In this document: positions 1 through 7,749 of the stretch, piece after piece
Numbering within the stretch: position 1 is the first letter of the stretch
Layout of the letters: every line of letters begins with the position of its first letter
From: Clostridia bacterium
Lineage (GTDB): Bacteria > Bacillota > Clostridia > Oscillospirales > CAG-382
Direction of reading: 5' to 3'
DNA length: 50,664 nt
Assembly (NCBI GenBank): GCA_017563195.1
Contig: JAFXDO010000065.1
Span: 1-50,664, forward strand
The notes under the pieces: generated by a model
Databases searched by the model: none
Told to the model about the DNA's origin: nothing
What the model saw: only the letters and a program-made list of their open reading frames with translations
Position numbers and translations under genes: made by a program

Positions 1-2
1 AA

Positions 3-48
3 AAAAGAGCTAACAGACTTTGTAACAAAAATCTGTTAGCTCTTTATT
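3..48 (-). terminator. Terminator of guaA
   Basis: A 12-13 bp inverted repeat (arms AAGAGCTAACAG and CTGTTAGCTCTT) surrounds a short A/T-rich loop. On the minus strand the second arm runs straight into a T6 tract at the window edge, so it reads as an intrinsic terminator about 100 bp after guaA. The opposite strand has only a weak T-rich tail. Confidence 0.8.
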
Positions 49-143
49 TATGAATAATCTGAAATTGTTGTCAAAACGTTGTCACGAGGCTTTTTGAAAC
101 CTCGAAAACCCAGTGTTTATGCGGGTTTTCAGCGTTTTTGGTA

Positions 144-1145
144 TTATTCCCACTCGATAGTGCCCGAGGGCTTGGGAGTGAGGTCGTAGAGGACGCGGTT
201 GATGCCGTTGACCTCGGAGGTGATACGCGAGGTGATCTTATGAAGGACCGCGTAGGGGATCTCCTCGATGGAGGCGGTCATGGCGTCTACGGTATTGACG
301 GCGCGGATGATCGCAGGCCAGCCCTCGTAGCGGCTGTCGTCCTTTACGCCGACCGACTTGATATCGGGAATGATGACGAAGTACTGCCATACCTTTTCGG
401 CAAGACCGTTTATATCGAATTCCTCGCGAAGGATCGCGTCTGCCTCGCGGAGCGCTGCGAGTCTGTCACGGGTGATGGCACCGAGGCAACGAACGCCGAG
501 TCCGGGACCGGGGAACGGCTGACGGTAGACCATCGCACGAGGAAGGCCGAGCGCCTCGCCTACAACGCGGACCTCATCCTTGAAGAGGAGCTTGATCGGC
601 TCAACAAGCTCAAACTGAAGGTCCTCGGGAAGACCGCCGACGTTGTGGTGCGACTTAACGGCCTTTTTGCCCTCTGCCTGCTTGATGCTTTCGAGAATAT
701 CGGGGTAAATAGTGCCCTGCGCGAGGAAGGAAATACCCTCAAGCTTACGCGCCTCATCGGCAAACACGTTGATAAATTCGCCGCCGATGATCTTTCTCTT
801 GCTTTCGGGGTCGGAAACGCCGGCGAGAAGATCAAGGAATCTGTCGGTCGCATCAACGTAGATAAGGTTTGCGTCAAGCTCGTCCTTGAATACCTTTACG
901 ACGTTTTCGGACTCATTCTTACGCATAAGGCCGTGGTTAACGTGAACGCAGACGAGCTGCTTGCCGATCGCCTTAATGAGCAGAGCGGCAACAACAGAGG
1001 AATCAACGCCTCCCGAAAGAGCGAGAAGAACCTTTTTGTCGCCGACCTGTGCGCGGATTTCGGCAATCTGTTCGGCAATAAACGCGTTTGCGAGTTCAAA
1101 ATTTGTGATACGTTCCATCGATTCGGGACGTAAATTGTTTTGCAT
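144..1145 (-). CDS. guaA: GMP synthase, ATP pyrophosphatase subunit (no glutaminase domain)
   Basis: Converts XMP to GMP in purine synthesis: adenylation by the PP-loop domain, then amination. Seen: the PP-loop SGGVDSS near residue 45, the motif HVNHGLMR, and the C-terminal dimerization domain ending KPSGTIEWE. The protein is 333 aa, whereas usual bacterial GuaA is about 510-525 aa with an N-terminal class I glutaminase. Here that domain is absent, and none is encoded on either side: a terminator follows and a divergent gene precedes. It therefore resembles the split archaeal-type enzyme, which needs a separate amidotransferase or free ammonia. The start is supported by AGGAGG seven bases upstream. 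Identity is certain; the ammonia source is unknown. Confidence 0.93.
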   Translation of the reverse strand: MQNNLRPESMERITNFELANAFIAEQIAEIRAQVGDKKVLLALSGGVDSSVVAALLIKAIGKQLVCVHVNHGLMRKNESENVVKVFKDELDANLIYVDATDRFLDLLAGVSDPESKRKIIGGEFINVFADEARKLEGISFLAQGTIYPDILESIKQAEGKKAVKSHHNVGGLPEDLQFELVEPIKLLFKDEVRVVGEALGLPRAMVYRQPFPGPGLGVRCLGAITRDRLAALREADAILREEFDINGLAEKVWQYFVIIPDIKSVGVKDDSRYEGWPAIIRAVNTVDAMTASIEEIPYAVLHKITSRITSEVNGINRVLYDLTPKPSGTIEWE

Positions 1146-1183
1146 TGGTTGTTCCTCCTGATATCATAAAATAATGATGAAAT

Positions 1184-1212
1184 ATTATAGCAGTTGACAA
1201 CACGAATTACAA
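1184..1212 (-). promoter_or_regulatory. Promoter of guaA
   Basis: On the minus strand TTGTAA, 17 bp, TATAAT lies about 40 bp upstream of the guaA start. It fits a sigma-A promoter. No purine riboswitch was recognised in the short leader. Confidence 0.6.
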
Positions 1213-1281
1213 GTATTAATTAAGCAAAATTCGAAAAAAATTGTCGTTTCTTTTTGTGTATTTTTTAAAGCCGCGCATGCT

Positions 1282-1309
1282 TTGACATAAAACCGACGAA
1301 AAATAATAT
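1282..1309 (+). promoter_or_regulatory. Promoter of the D,D-carboxypeptidase gene
   Basis: TTGACA, 16 bp, TAATAT, 35 bp before the start codon of the next plus-strand gene. A sigma-A type promoter. Confidence 0.65.
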
Positions 1310-1344
1310 ATTTTATAAAAGCACAATAGAAAAGGAAGGGCTTT

Positions 1345-2547
1345 ATGAAAAAGACTGTTTGCTTGATTTTATCGGTATTCCTTCTTCTCGTTCCCCTGCC
1401 CGCTCTCGCGACCGAGACGGCGAGCGTTTATCCCTACGACGTCGCGATAAGCGAATACTGGCTCGAGCCCGCGGCAGCCGTTTACAAAAGCAACGGCGAC
1501 GCCAAGGCGCTTTTGCTTATGGAATATTCGACCGGCAGGGTGCTTTTCGCCGAAAACGAGACAGAGCATCTGCCCATCGCGTCGGTGACAAAGGTCATCA
1601 GCACGCTTTTGGTCGTCGAGGCGATCGACAGCGGCAGGATCACCCTGCAGGACGTCGTCACGGTTTCGGAATATGCGGCGAGCATGGGCGGGTCGCAGGT
1701 TTTTCTGGAGGCGGGCGAGCAGATGTCCGTCGAGGACCTGCTCAAGTCGTTGGTCGTGGTTTCGGCAAACGACGCGACCGTCGCCTTGGGCGAATATATC
1801 TGCGGAAGCGAGGAATCCTTCGTGCAGGCGATGAACGACCGTGCGCGCGAGCTCGGCTGTGAAAACAGCAATTTCGTAAACACCAACGGTCTTCCAGCCG
1901 AAAACCACTACTCCTGCGCGCTCGACGTCGCGATCATCACGCGCGAGCTGATGAAGCACGAGATGATCTTCGACTACACCGGCATCTGGATGGACACGAT
2001 ACGAAACGGCTCGTTCGGGCTTGCAAATACAAACAAGCTGATACGCTTTTACAAGGGCGCGACGGGAATGAAGACCGGCTTTACAGGCGAGGCCAAATAC
2101 TGCCTTTCGGGCACGGCGAAGCGCGACGGAATGCAGCTTATCGCGGTCGTGCTCGGCGCAGAAACGAGCGACAAGCGGTTTGCCGCCGCAAAGGGGCTTC
2201 TCGATTACGGGTTCGCAAATTATTCGGTCGTCACACCGCAAGCCCCCGAGCTTGAGCCGATAGCCGTCACCCGCGGAGTAAAGAGCAGTGCCGCGCTTTA
2301 CTCAGACCCGATAAGCCTGCTTACCGAAAAGGGCATAGGCGGCGAGATAGAGACGAAATGCCATGTGAGCGAATCTGTCGCCGCGCCGATAAGCGAGGGC
2401 ACGGAGGTTGGGTACGTTGCCTTTTGCAGAGACGGCGAGGAAATAGCGCGTACGCCCGTACGGGTATCCGAATCGGTTGCCGAGGTGTCGTATTTTTCGC
2501 TTCTCGGCGAAATATTCAAGAGCATATTCTTCAAATCGTCTCATTAA
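1345..2547 (+). CDS. D-alanyl-D-alanine carboxypeptidase (peptidase S11, DacF/PBP5-like)
   Basis: Removes the terminal D-Ala from peptidoglycan pentapeptides outside the membrane. Seen: a signal peptide (residues 1-22, ending PALA) and the three penicillin-binding motifs in order: SVTK at about 80-83 (catalytic Ser80, Lys83), SAN at 140-142 and KTG at 243-245. A PBP5-type C-terminal beta domain follows. The last 15 residues (LLGEIFKSIFF...) look like the amphipathic anchor of this family. The length of 400 aa is normal. A ribosome binding site AAGGAAGGG precedes the ATG. It is a single gene between its own promoter and a terminator. The family is sure; which paralogue (DacF, DacA, DacB) is not. 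Confidence 0.93.
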   Translation: MKKTVCLILSVFLLLVPLPALATETASVYPYDVAISEYWLEPAAAVYKSNGDAKALLLMEYSTGRVLFAENETEHLPIASVTKVISTLLVVEAIDSGRITLQDVVTVSEYAASMGGSQVFLEAGEQMSVEDLLKSLVVVSANDATVALGEYICGSEESFVQAMNDRARELGCENSNFVNTNGLPAENHYSCALDVAIITRELMKHEMIFDYTGIWMDTIRNGSFGLANTNKLIRFYKGATGMKTGFTGEAKYCLSGTAKRDGMQLIAVVLGAETSDKRFAAAKGLLDYGFANYSVVTPQAPELEPIAVTRGVKSSAALYSDPISLLTEKGIGGEIETKCHVSESVAAPISEGTEVGYVAFCRDGEEIARTPVRVSESVAEVSYFSLLGEIFKSIFFKSSH

Positions 2548-2553
2548 CGCAAA

Positions 2554-2580
2554 AAAGAACCGTTTCACACGGTTCTTTCT
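2554..2580. terminator. Bidirectional terminator
   Basis: AAAGAACCG, a 7-base loop, CGGTTCTTT, then TCTT on the plus strand and a run of T on the minus strand. It lies between two convergent genes and can serve both. Confidence 0.75.
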
Positions 2581-2593
2581 TATTAAAGAATTA

Positions 2594-3625
2594 TCAGAGC
2601 TCGATCCTTCTGCCCTCCTCGGCAGATCTGTATATCGCAAGAATAACGTCGACCGCGCGTCTGCCCTCGGCAAGACCCGAAAGCGGCGCCATTCCCGTTT
2701 TTATGCAACGGATGGTGTCGGATATCTGCTGTACGTGTCCGTCGTTCGAGATCGCGGTGGGAGTCGACGCCCCGTTCGTAAACGACGGCATAAGAACAAC
2801 GTCGTCGTGACCGCCGCCGTTGTGGATGTCCCAACGCACGATGGAGGTCTCGTCAAGCACGATAGAGCCGTGCTCGCCGTTGATGTCAAGCCTTCTCGGA
2901 TAGCCGGGATAAACCGACGTCGTCGCCTGAATGACGCCCGTTGCGCCGCTTTTGTATTCGACCACGGCGGCAAGAGTGTCCTCGACCTCGATATCGCGCA
3001 CAAGCGTTTTCGAAAGCGCGTACACGCTCTTTATCTCGCCTGCAAGATAGAGCAGCAGGTCGACGCCGTGAATGCCCTGATTCATCAAGGCACCGCCGCC
3101 GTCAATACGCTTTGTGCCGCGCCAAGAGCCGCTGTCGTAATACTCCTGCGAGCGATAATACTTCATATATATATCCGCGCAGACGATCCTGCCGAGCAGA
3201 CCCTCGTCAATTGCGCTTTTTACGCGTCTTATGCTTTTCGCGTAACGGTTCTGCGAAATGACCGAAACGGTAACCCCCGCCCTTTTGCACTCGAGCTCGA
3301 CCTCGTCAAGCTGCTCCTTATTGATGGCAAGCGGCTTTTCGCAGATTATATGCTTGCCCGCGCGCGCCGCCGCGACGACGGACGAATGATGGTATCCGCT
3401 CGGGGTACAGATGCAAACGACGTCGATATCGGGGCTGGCAAGCATTTCCGCCTCGCTTTTAAACGCAAGCGTGCGGTGCCTGTGCGCAAACTTTTCAGCC
3501 GCGTCGTAGACGACGTCGCATACGCCGATCAGCTCGGCATCGTCGGCACATTCGTGTATCGCATTCGCGTGGAAATCGGCAATGATACCGCATCCTATAA
3601 CTCCAAAACCTAGTTTTGTTTTCAT
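2594..3625 (-). CDS. Gfo/Idh/MocA family NAD(P)-dependent oxidoreductase
   Basis: A sugar or inositol dehydrogenase-like enzyme acting in the cytoplasm; its substrate cannot be read from sequence. Seen: an N-terminal Rossmann fold with GVIGCGIIADFH, the family motif CEKPLA (catalytic Lys near residue 96) and GGGALMNQGIHGVDLL with the conserved His of the C-terminal half. The length of 343 aa is usual. AAAGG lies 10 bases before the ATG. It is alone on the minus strand between dacF and serC, so context gives no pathway. Confidence 0.9.
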   Translation of the reverse strand: MKTKLGFGVIGCGIIADFHANAIHECADDAELIGVCDVVYDAAEKFAHRHRTLAFKSEAEMLASPDIDVVCICTPSGYHHSSVVAAARAGKHIICEKPLAINKEQLDEVELECKRAGVTVSVISQNRYAKSIRRVKSAIDEGLLGRIVCADIYMKYYRSQEYYDSGSWRGTKRIDGGGALMNQGIHGVDLLLYLAGEIKSVYALSKTLVRDIEVEDTLAAVVEYKSGATGVIQATTSVYPGYPRRLDINGEHGSIVLDETSIVRWDIHNGGGHDDVVLMPSFTNGASTPTAISNDGHVQQISDTIRCIKTGMAPLSGLAEGRRAVDVILAIYRSAEEGRRIEL

Positions 3626-3718
3626 ATCCGTTCAACCTTTCAGCACAAACTACAAAAATATTGTAACAAATAAGCGAAAGTATGTCAACAGAATCAGTTG
3701 ATTTTTCTTTATACGCTA

Positions 3719-3754
3719 TTGACTTTAGTGCGATAATGAGGTACAATATTGTAC
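3719..3754 (+). promoter_or_regulatory. serC promoter with a perfect palindrome over the -10 box
   Basis: TTGACT (3719-3724), 17 bp, TACAAT (3742-3747). The -10 box lies inside the perfect 14-bp palindrome GTACAATATTGTAC (3741-3754). A palindrome placed here is typical of a repressor operator. The cognate regulator is not identifiable from this window. Confidence 0.6.
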
Positions 3755-3796
3755 AATACTTTAACTATATTTCTTTTTATATAAGGAGAAAAAGCC

Positions 3797-4873
3797 ATGC
3801 AACGCGTTTACAACTTTTCCGCAGGTCCCTCGATGCTCCCCGAAAGCGTGCTTGAAACAGCCGCTTCGGAAATGATGAACTATAACGGCAGCGGTATGTC
3901 CGTTATGGAAATGAGCCATCGCTCCCCCGTTTATCAGAGCATCATCGACGAGGCAGAAGCTAACCTCCGTAAGCTTATGAGCATTCCCGACAACTACAAG
4001 GTGCTCTTCCTTCAGGGCGGCGCCACCCAGCAGTTTGCGGCTGTTCCTCTTAACCTTATGAACAAGAACCGCAAGGCAGACTACATCGTTTCGGGTCAGT
4101 TCTCGAAGAAGGCTGCAGAAGAGGCTGCCAAGTTCGGCGAGGTAAACGTTATCGCTTCCTCCAAGGACAGAAACTTCGCTTACATTCCCAAGGTTACCGA
4201 ATTCTCCGCAGACGCTGACTACGTTCACATCTGCTATAACAACACCATCTTCGGCACCTGCTATGACTACATCCCCGAAACCGGCGATATTCCCCTTGTT
4301 GCGGATATGTCCTCGGGCATCCTTTCCCGCCCCGTCGACGTTTCGAAGTTCGGTCTCATCTACGCAGGCGCGCAGAAGAATATGGGTCCCTCGGGTCTCA
4401 CCGTCGTAATCGTTCGCGAGGACCTTCTCGGCAACGCTCGCGAGGGCACTCCCGTAATGCTCGACTACAAGGTTCAGGCAGATAACGGCTCTATGTACAA
4501 CACCCCTCCCTGCTACGCTATCTACGTTGCAGGTCTCGTCTTCAAGTGGCTTTTGGAAACCGGCGGACTTGAGGAACGCGAAAGAATCAACGTAAAGAAG
4601 GCAAACCTTCTTTACGATTTCCTCGAAACCTCCAAGCTCTTCAAGGCTACCGCAGATAAAGAGGTACGCTCGCTTATGAACGTCTGCTTCGTTACCGGCG
4701 ACGCCGATAAGGATAAGGCCTTCGTTTCCGCGGCATCCAAGGCAGGCTTTGTAAACCTCAAGGGCCACCGTGTAGTCGGCGGTATGCGCGCATCCATCTA
4801 CAACGCAATGCCGGTTGAAGGCGTTGAAAAGCTCGTAGAATTTATGCGCGAATATGAAAAGGAGAACGCATAA
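3797..4873 (+). CDS. serC: Phosphoserine aminotransferase
   Basis: Second step of serine synthesis: 3-phosphohydroxypyruvate plus glutamate to phosphoserine, PLP-dependent. Seen: the family start YNFSAGPSMLP, GGATQQF, and the PLP-binding lysine in GAQKNMGPSG (Lys194). The C-terminal part GHRVVGGMRASIYNA is the diagnostic SerC end. It is 358 aa, full length. AAGGAG lies upstream. The stop codon overlaps the start of serA (TAATG), so the two are translated together as a serine operon. No serB phosphatase is present in the window. Confidence 0.97.
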   Translation: MQRVYNFSAGPSMLPESVLETAASEMMNYNGSGMSVMEMSHRSPVYQSIIDEAEANLRKLMSIPDNYKVLFLQGGATQQFAAVPLNLMNKNRKADYIVSGQFSKKAAEEAAKFGEVNVIASSKDRNFAYIPKVTEFSADADYVHICYNNTIFGTCYDYIPETGDIPLVADMSSGILSRPVDVSKFGLIYAGAQKNMGPSGLTVVIVREDLLGNAREGTPVMLDYKVQADNGSMYNTPPCYAIYVAGLVFKWLLETGGLEERERINVKKANLLYDFLETSKLFKATADKEVRSLMNVCFVTGDADKDKAFVSAASKAGFVNLKGHRVVGGMRASIYNAMPVEGVEKLVEFMREYEKENA

Positions 4874-6033
4874 TGACCAACATCAAGCTTTATAACAAGA
4901 TCAGCAAGGTCGGCCTCGACGCTTTCGATGCCGAAAGGTATAACGTAGGCGAGGACGTGGAAGCACCTCAGGGTATTCTCGTCCGCTCCGCCGCTCTTCA
5001 CGACGAGCCCTTCGGTAAGGAGCTTGTTGCGATCGCACGCGCAGGCGCAGGCGTAAACAACATTCCCATCGATCGCTGCACCGAAAACGGTATCGTCGTA
5101 TTCAACACCCCCGGTGCAAACGCAAATGGCGTTAAGGAGCTTGCAATCGCGGCGCTTCTTCTCGCATCGCGTGACATCGTCGGCGGCATCAACTGGGCAC
5201 TGAGCCTCAAGGGCACTCCCGACGTTGCAAAGCAGGTCGAAAAGGGCAAGAGCAAGTTCGTCGGCCCCGAAATCAAGGGCAAGACCCTTGGCGTTATCGG
5301 TCTCGGCGCTATCGGCGGCTTGGTTGCAAACGTTGCAAGCGATATAAAGATGAAGGTCGTCGGCTGTGACCCCTACATCACCGTTAAGAACGCTTGGTCG
5401 CTCTCCCGCGCGGTCCGCAAGGCAGACGATTACGATGCAATTTACGCAGAATCCGACTATATCAGCTATCACATCCCCTCGCTTCCCAGCACGAAGGGCA
5501 TCATCAACAAGGAAAACATCGCGAAGATGAAGGACGGCGTCCGCATCATCAACCTTTCGCGCGGTGACCTTGCAAATATCCCCGACCTTATCGAGGCGCT
5601 CGAAAGCGGCAAGGTCGCTTCCTACGTTACCGACTTCCCCTGCGAGGAGCTTTTGGGTGTTCCCCACGTCGTATGTATCCCTCACCTCGGCGCATCGACC
5701 CCCGAATCCGAGGACAACTGCGCTGTTATGGCGGCTGAGCAGCTTATCGACTACATCGAAAACGGCAACATCCGCAACAGCGTAAACTATCCCGAAATCG
5801 TGCTCGCAAGAACCGAAAGCAACCGTCTCATCGTGCTTCACGAAAACATCCCGAACATCATCACTCAGATCTCGGGTGCGCTCGCAAGCGACAACGTAAA
5901 CATCGAGTCTCTGCTTTCTCAGGCAAAGGGCAACAACGCGGTATCGATATTCGACACCAACGACGTTATCACCGATTCGGTCATCAACGACATTTCGGCT
6001 ATCAAGGGCGTCGCTCGCGCAATGGCAAAATAA
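4873..6033 (+). CDS. serA: D-3-phosphoglycerate dehydrogenase, short form with ACT domain
   Basis: First step of serine synthesis: 3-phosphoglycerate to 3-phosphohydroxypyruvate with NAD. Seen: the NAD-binding motif GVIGLGAIGG at about residue 137, the D-2-hydroxyacid dehydrogenase signature around KDGVRIINLSRGD, the catalytic histidine in PHLGAST, and a C-terminal ACT domain from about residue 318. At 386 aa it lacks the extra intervening domain of 520-aa SerA enzymes. The ATG shares an A with the serC stop, and AAAAGGAG lies inside the end of serC. The ACT domain suggests serine feedback (inference). Confidence 0.95.
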   Translation: MTNIKLYNKISKVGLDAFDAERYNVGEDVEAPQGILVRSAALHDEPFGKELVAIARAGAGVNNIPIDRCTENGIVVFNTPGANANGVKELAIAALLLASRDIVGGINWALSLKGTPDVAKQVEKGKSKFVGPEIKGKTLGVIGLGAIGGLVANVASDIKMKVVGCDPYITVKNAWSLSRAVRKADDYDAIYAESDYISYHIPSLPSTKGIINKENIAKMKDGVRIINLSRGDLANIPDLIEALESGKVASYVTDFPCEELLGVPHVVCIPHLGASTPESEDNCAVMAAEQLIDYIENGNIRNSVNYPEIVLARTESNRLIVLHENIPNIITQISGALASDNVNIESLLSQAKGNNAVSIFDTNDVITDSVINDISAIKGVARAMAK

Positions 6034-6048
6034 ATTAAAGCGTTTTAA

Positions 6049-6096
6049 AAGACCTTAAGGCAATGCTCTGTGAGCTTTTCCTTGAGGTCTTCCTTT
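6049..6096 (+). terminator. Terminator of serC-serA
   Basis: Arms AAGACCTTAAGG and CCTTGAGGTCTT with an internal GCTCTGTGAGC hairpin, followed by CCTTTT. It ends the serine operon. Confidence 0.75.
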
Positions 6097-6114
6097 TATA
6101 CTTTATACTCATTC

Positions 6115-6143
6115 TTGACAATTGGTGTACGATGTGATAAAAT
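6115..6143 (+). promoter_or_regulatory. Promoter of the substrate-binding protein gene
   Basis: TTGACA, 17 bp, TAAAAT, 30 bp before the start codon; AAGGAG follows. A strong sigma-A type promoter, consistent with high expression of a binding lipoprotein. Confidence 0.7.
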
Positions 6144-6173
6144 AAATAAAATTAAATAAGGAGAAATGTAACA

Positions 6174-7679
6174 ATGAACGCAAAAAAGATCATTTCCATG
6201 TTGCTTTGCCTGGTTATGCTTTCTGCTTCCGCTATGTTGGTTGCCTGCAACGGCGACGGCGATACCTCGAGCGACAACTCGGGTGCAGGCGTTGTCGGCG
6301 GCGACAGCATTGAGGATTACGGCGTTACCATGCCGGAATTCAAGTGGGAAGGCGATGACTACAAGGAATTCAACGTACTCATCTACTCCAACGAAAGAGA
6401 AACCACCTATTTCTGCGAAGACGTACAGCCCGATCTTTACTCCACCACCGACGCTACTCTTAACGAGGCAGTAAAGAAGAGAAACGACGAGATCCTCTCG
6501 AAGTACGGCGTTACCATCAAGGGCCACCCTGTATTGGATGTCGCCGAAGAACTCAAGCTCGACATTTCCTCTGGTCTTAACAACTACGACGCGGCACTTC
6601 CCTTTATGCCCGCTGCAGCATCGCTTGCACAGGAGGGCTATCTCTGGGACCTCAACGAATTCGACGATTACCTCCACTTCGATCAGCCTTGGTGGGATCA
6701 GTCGGCTAACAAGTCGCTCTCTATCGGCAATAAGCTTTACTTCACCACCGGTGATATCAGCATTATGCCCAAGATCGTTTCGACCGCTATCACCTTCAAC
6801 AAGGAAATCCTTGCGAAGACCTTCCCCGACCACAACCTTTACGATATGGTTAAAAATAAGGAATGGACCTTCGATAAGATGATCGAAATGAGCCGCACCG
6901 TTACCGCTGACACCGACGGTATCGCAGGATTCTCCTACAAGGACTCCTGGGGCGCATCCTCGTCCTACGGCGACGTTTCCGCTTTCTTCATCGCAAGCGG
7001 CAAGAACTACATCTCCAAGGATGACGACGATCTTCCCGTTATCTCCTTCAACGACACCGCCTCCACCACCCTTCTCCAGAAGATCCTTCAGAATCTTCAG
7101 CTTAAGGACGAGTGGGTATTCCACTGCAACGAGGTTAACGACGGCAGCAATGTTTGGGTTGTTTCGCTCGACATCTTCGGCCAGAACCGCGCATTGTTCA
7201 GAACCAGCGCGTTCTCGGCTATCAAGAAGCTCCGCGCATACGACGACGCTCAGGAATTCGGTATCGTTCCCTTCCCCCTCATGACCGAGGATCAGGACAA
7301 CTACTACACCTTCTGCTCGGCAAGATATGCATACTGCGCAGTTATCCCCACCTCTCTCGAGGAAGAGGATGCAGAATTCTCTGCATACATGCTCGAGGTT
7401 ATGGCATTCGGCGGTATGAAGCACATCACCCCCGCATACTATGACACCACCCTTAAGTACCGCGACCTTCGCGACGATGAATCGGCAGAAATGCTCGACC
7501 TCGTATTCTCCAACGTTGTTTACGACCTTGGTATCATCTACGACTTCGGCGGCATCGGCGGCATGATCGAAGAACTCATGAAGCAGAGCTCTACCAACAT
7601 CGTATCCTCGTTCGAGGCTAAGGAGCAGCTCATTCAGACCGCTATCGATAACTGCATCGAAAGCTACGAAATCGGCTGA
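6174..7679 (+). CDS. Extracellular solute-binding lipoprotein (ABC transporter, family 1)
   Basis: A lipid-anchored binding protein that would deliver a solute, most likely a carbohydrate, to an ABC importer. Seen: a signal peptide with lipobox LVAC (Cys25 lipidated), a Gly/Ser/Asp-rich tether, then a family 1 binding-protein body of about 460 residues rich in aromatic residues. At 501 aa it is within the family range. Odd: no permease or ATPase gene is adjacent. It has its own promoter and terminator, so it is an orphan or pairs with permeases elsewhere. The ligand is not deducible. Confidence 0.85.
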   Translation: MNAKKIISMLLCLVMLSASAMLVACNGDGDTSSDNSGAGVVGGDSIEDYGVTMPEFKWEGDDYKEFNVLIYSNERETTYFCEDVQPDLYSTTDATLNEAVKKRNDEILSKYGVTIKGHPVLDVAEELKLDISSGLNNYDAALPFMPAAASLAQEGYLWDLNEFDDYLHFDQPWWDQSANKSLSIGNKLYFTTGDISIMPKIVSTAITFNKEILAKTFPDHNLYDMVKNKEWTFDKMIEMSRTVTADTDGIAGFSYKDSWGASSSYGDVSAFFIASGKNYISKDDDDLPVISFNDTASTTLLQKILQNLQLKDEWVFHCNEVNDGSNVWVVSLDIFGQNRALFRTSAFSAIKKLRAYDDAQEFGIVPFPLMTEDQDNYYTFCSARYAYCAVIPTSLEEEDAEFSAYMLEVMAFGGMKHITPAYYDTTLKYRDLRDDESAEMLDLVFSNVVYDLGIIYDFGGIGGMIEELMKQSSTNIVSSFEAKEQLIQTAIDNCIESYEIG

Positions 7680-7701
7680 TAAAAAAGCAAACGAATAACT
7701 T

Positions 7702-7733
7702 AAAAAGGACTTCCGCACGGAAGTCCTTTTTGT
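7702..7733. terminator. Strong bidirectional terminator
   Basis: A 14-bp perfect stem, AAAAAGGACTTCCG paired with CGGAAGTCCTTTTT, with a tiny loop. It separates the convergent binding-protein gene and trkH and has T tracts in both directions. Confidence 0.85.
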
Positions 7734-7749
7734 TGTCTTAACGTATTGC

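Noticed and set aside
138..1133. A 331-codon plus-strand frame opposite guaA
   Set aside because: Shadow of guaA; the sense frame has the PP-loop and full family sequence.
3761..5841. Long minus-strand frames opposite serC and serA
   Set aside because: Shadows caused by biased codon use; composition is not protein-like and no start sites are supported.
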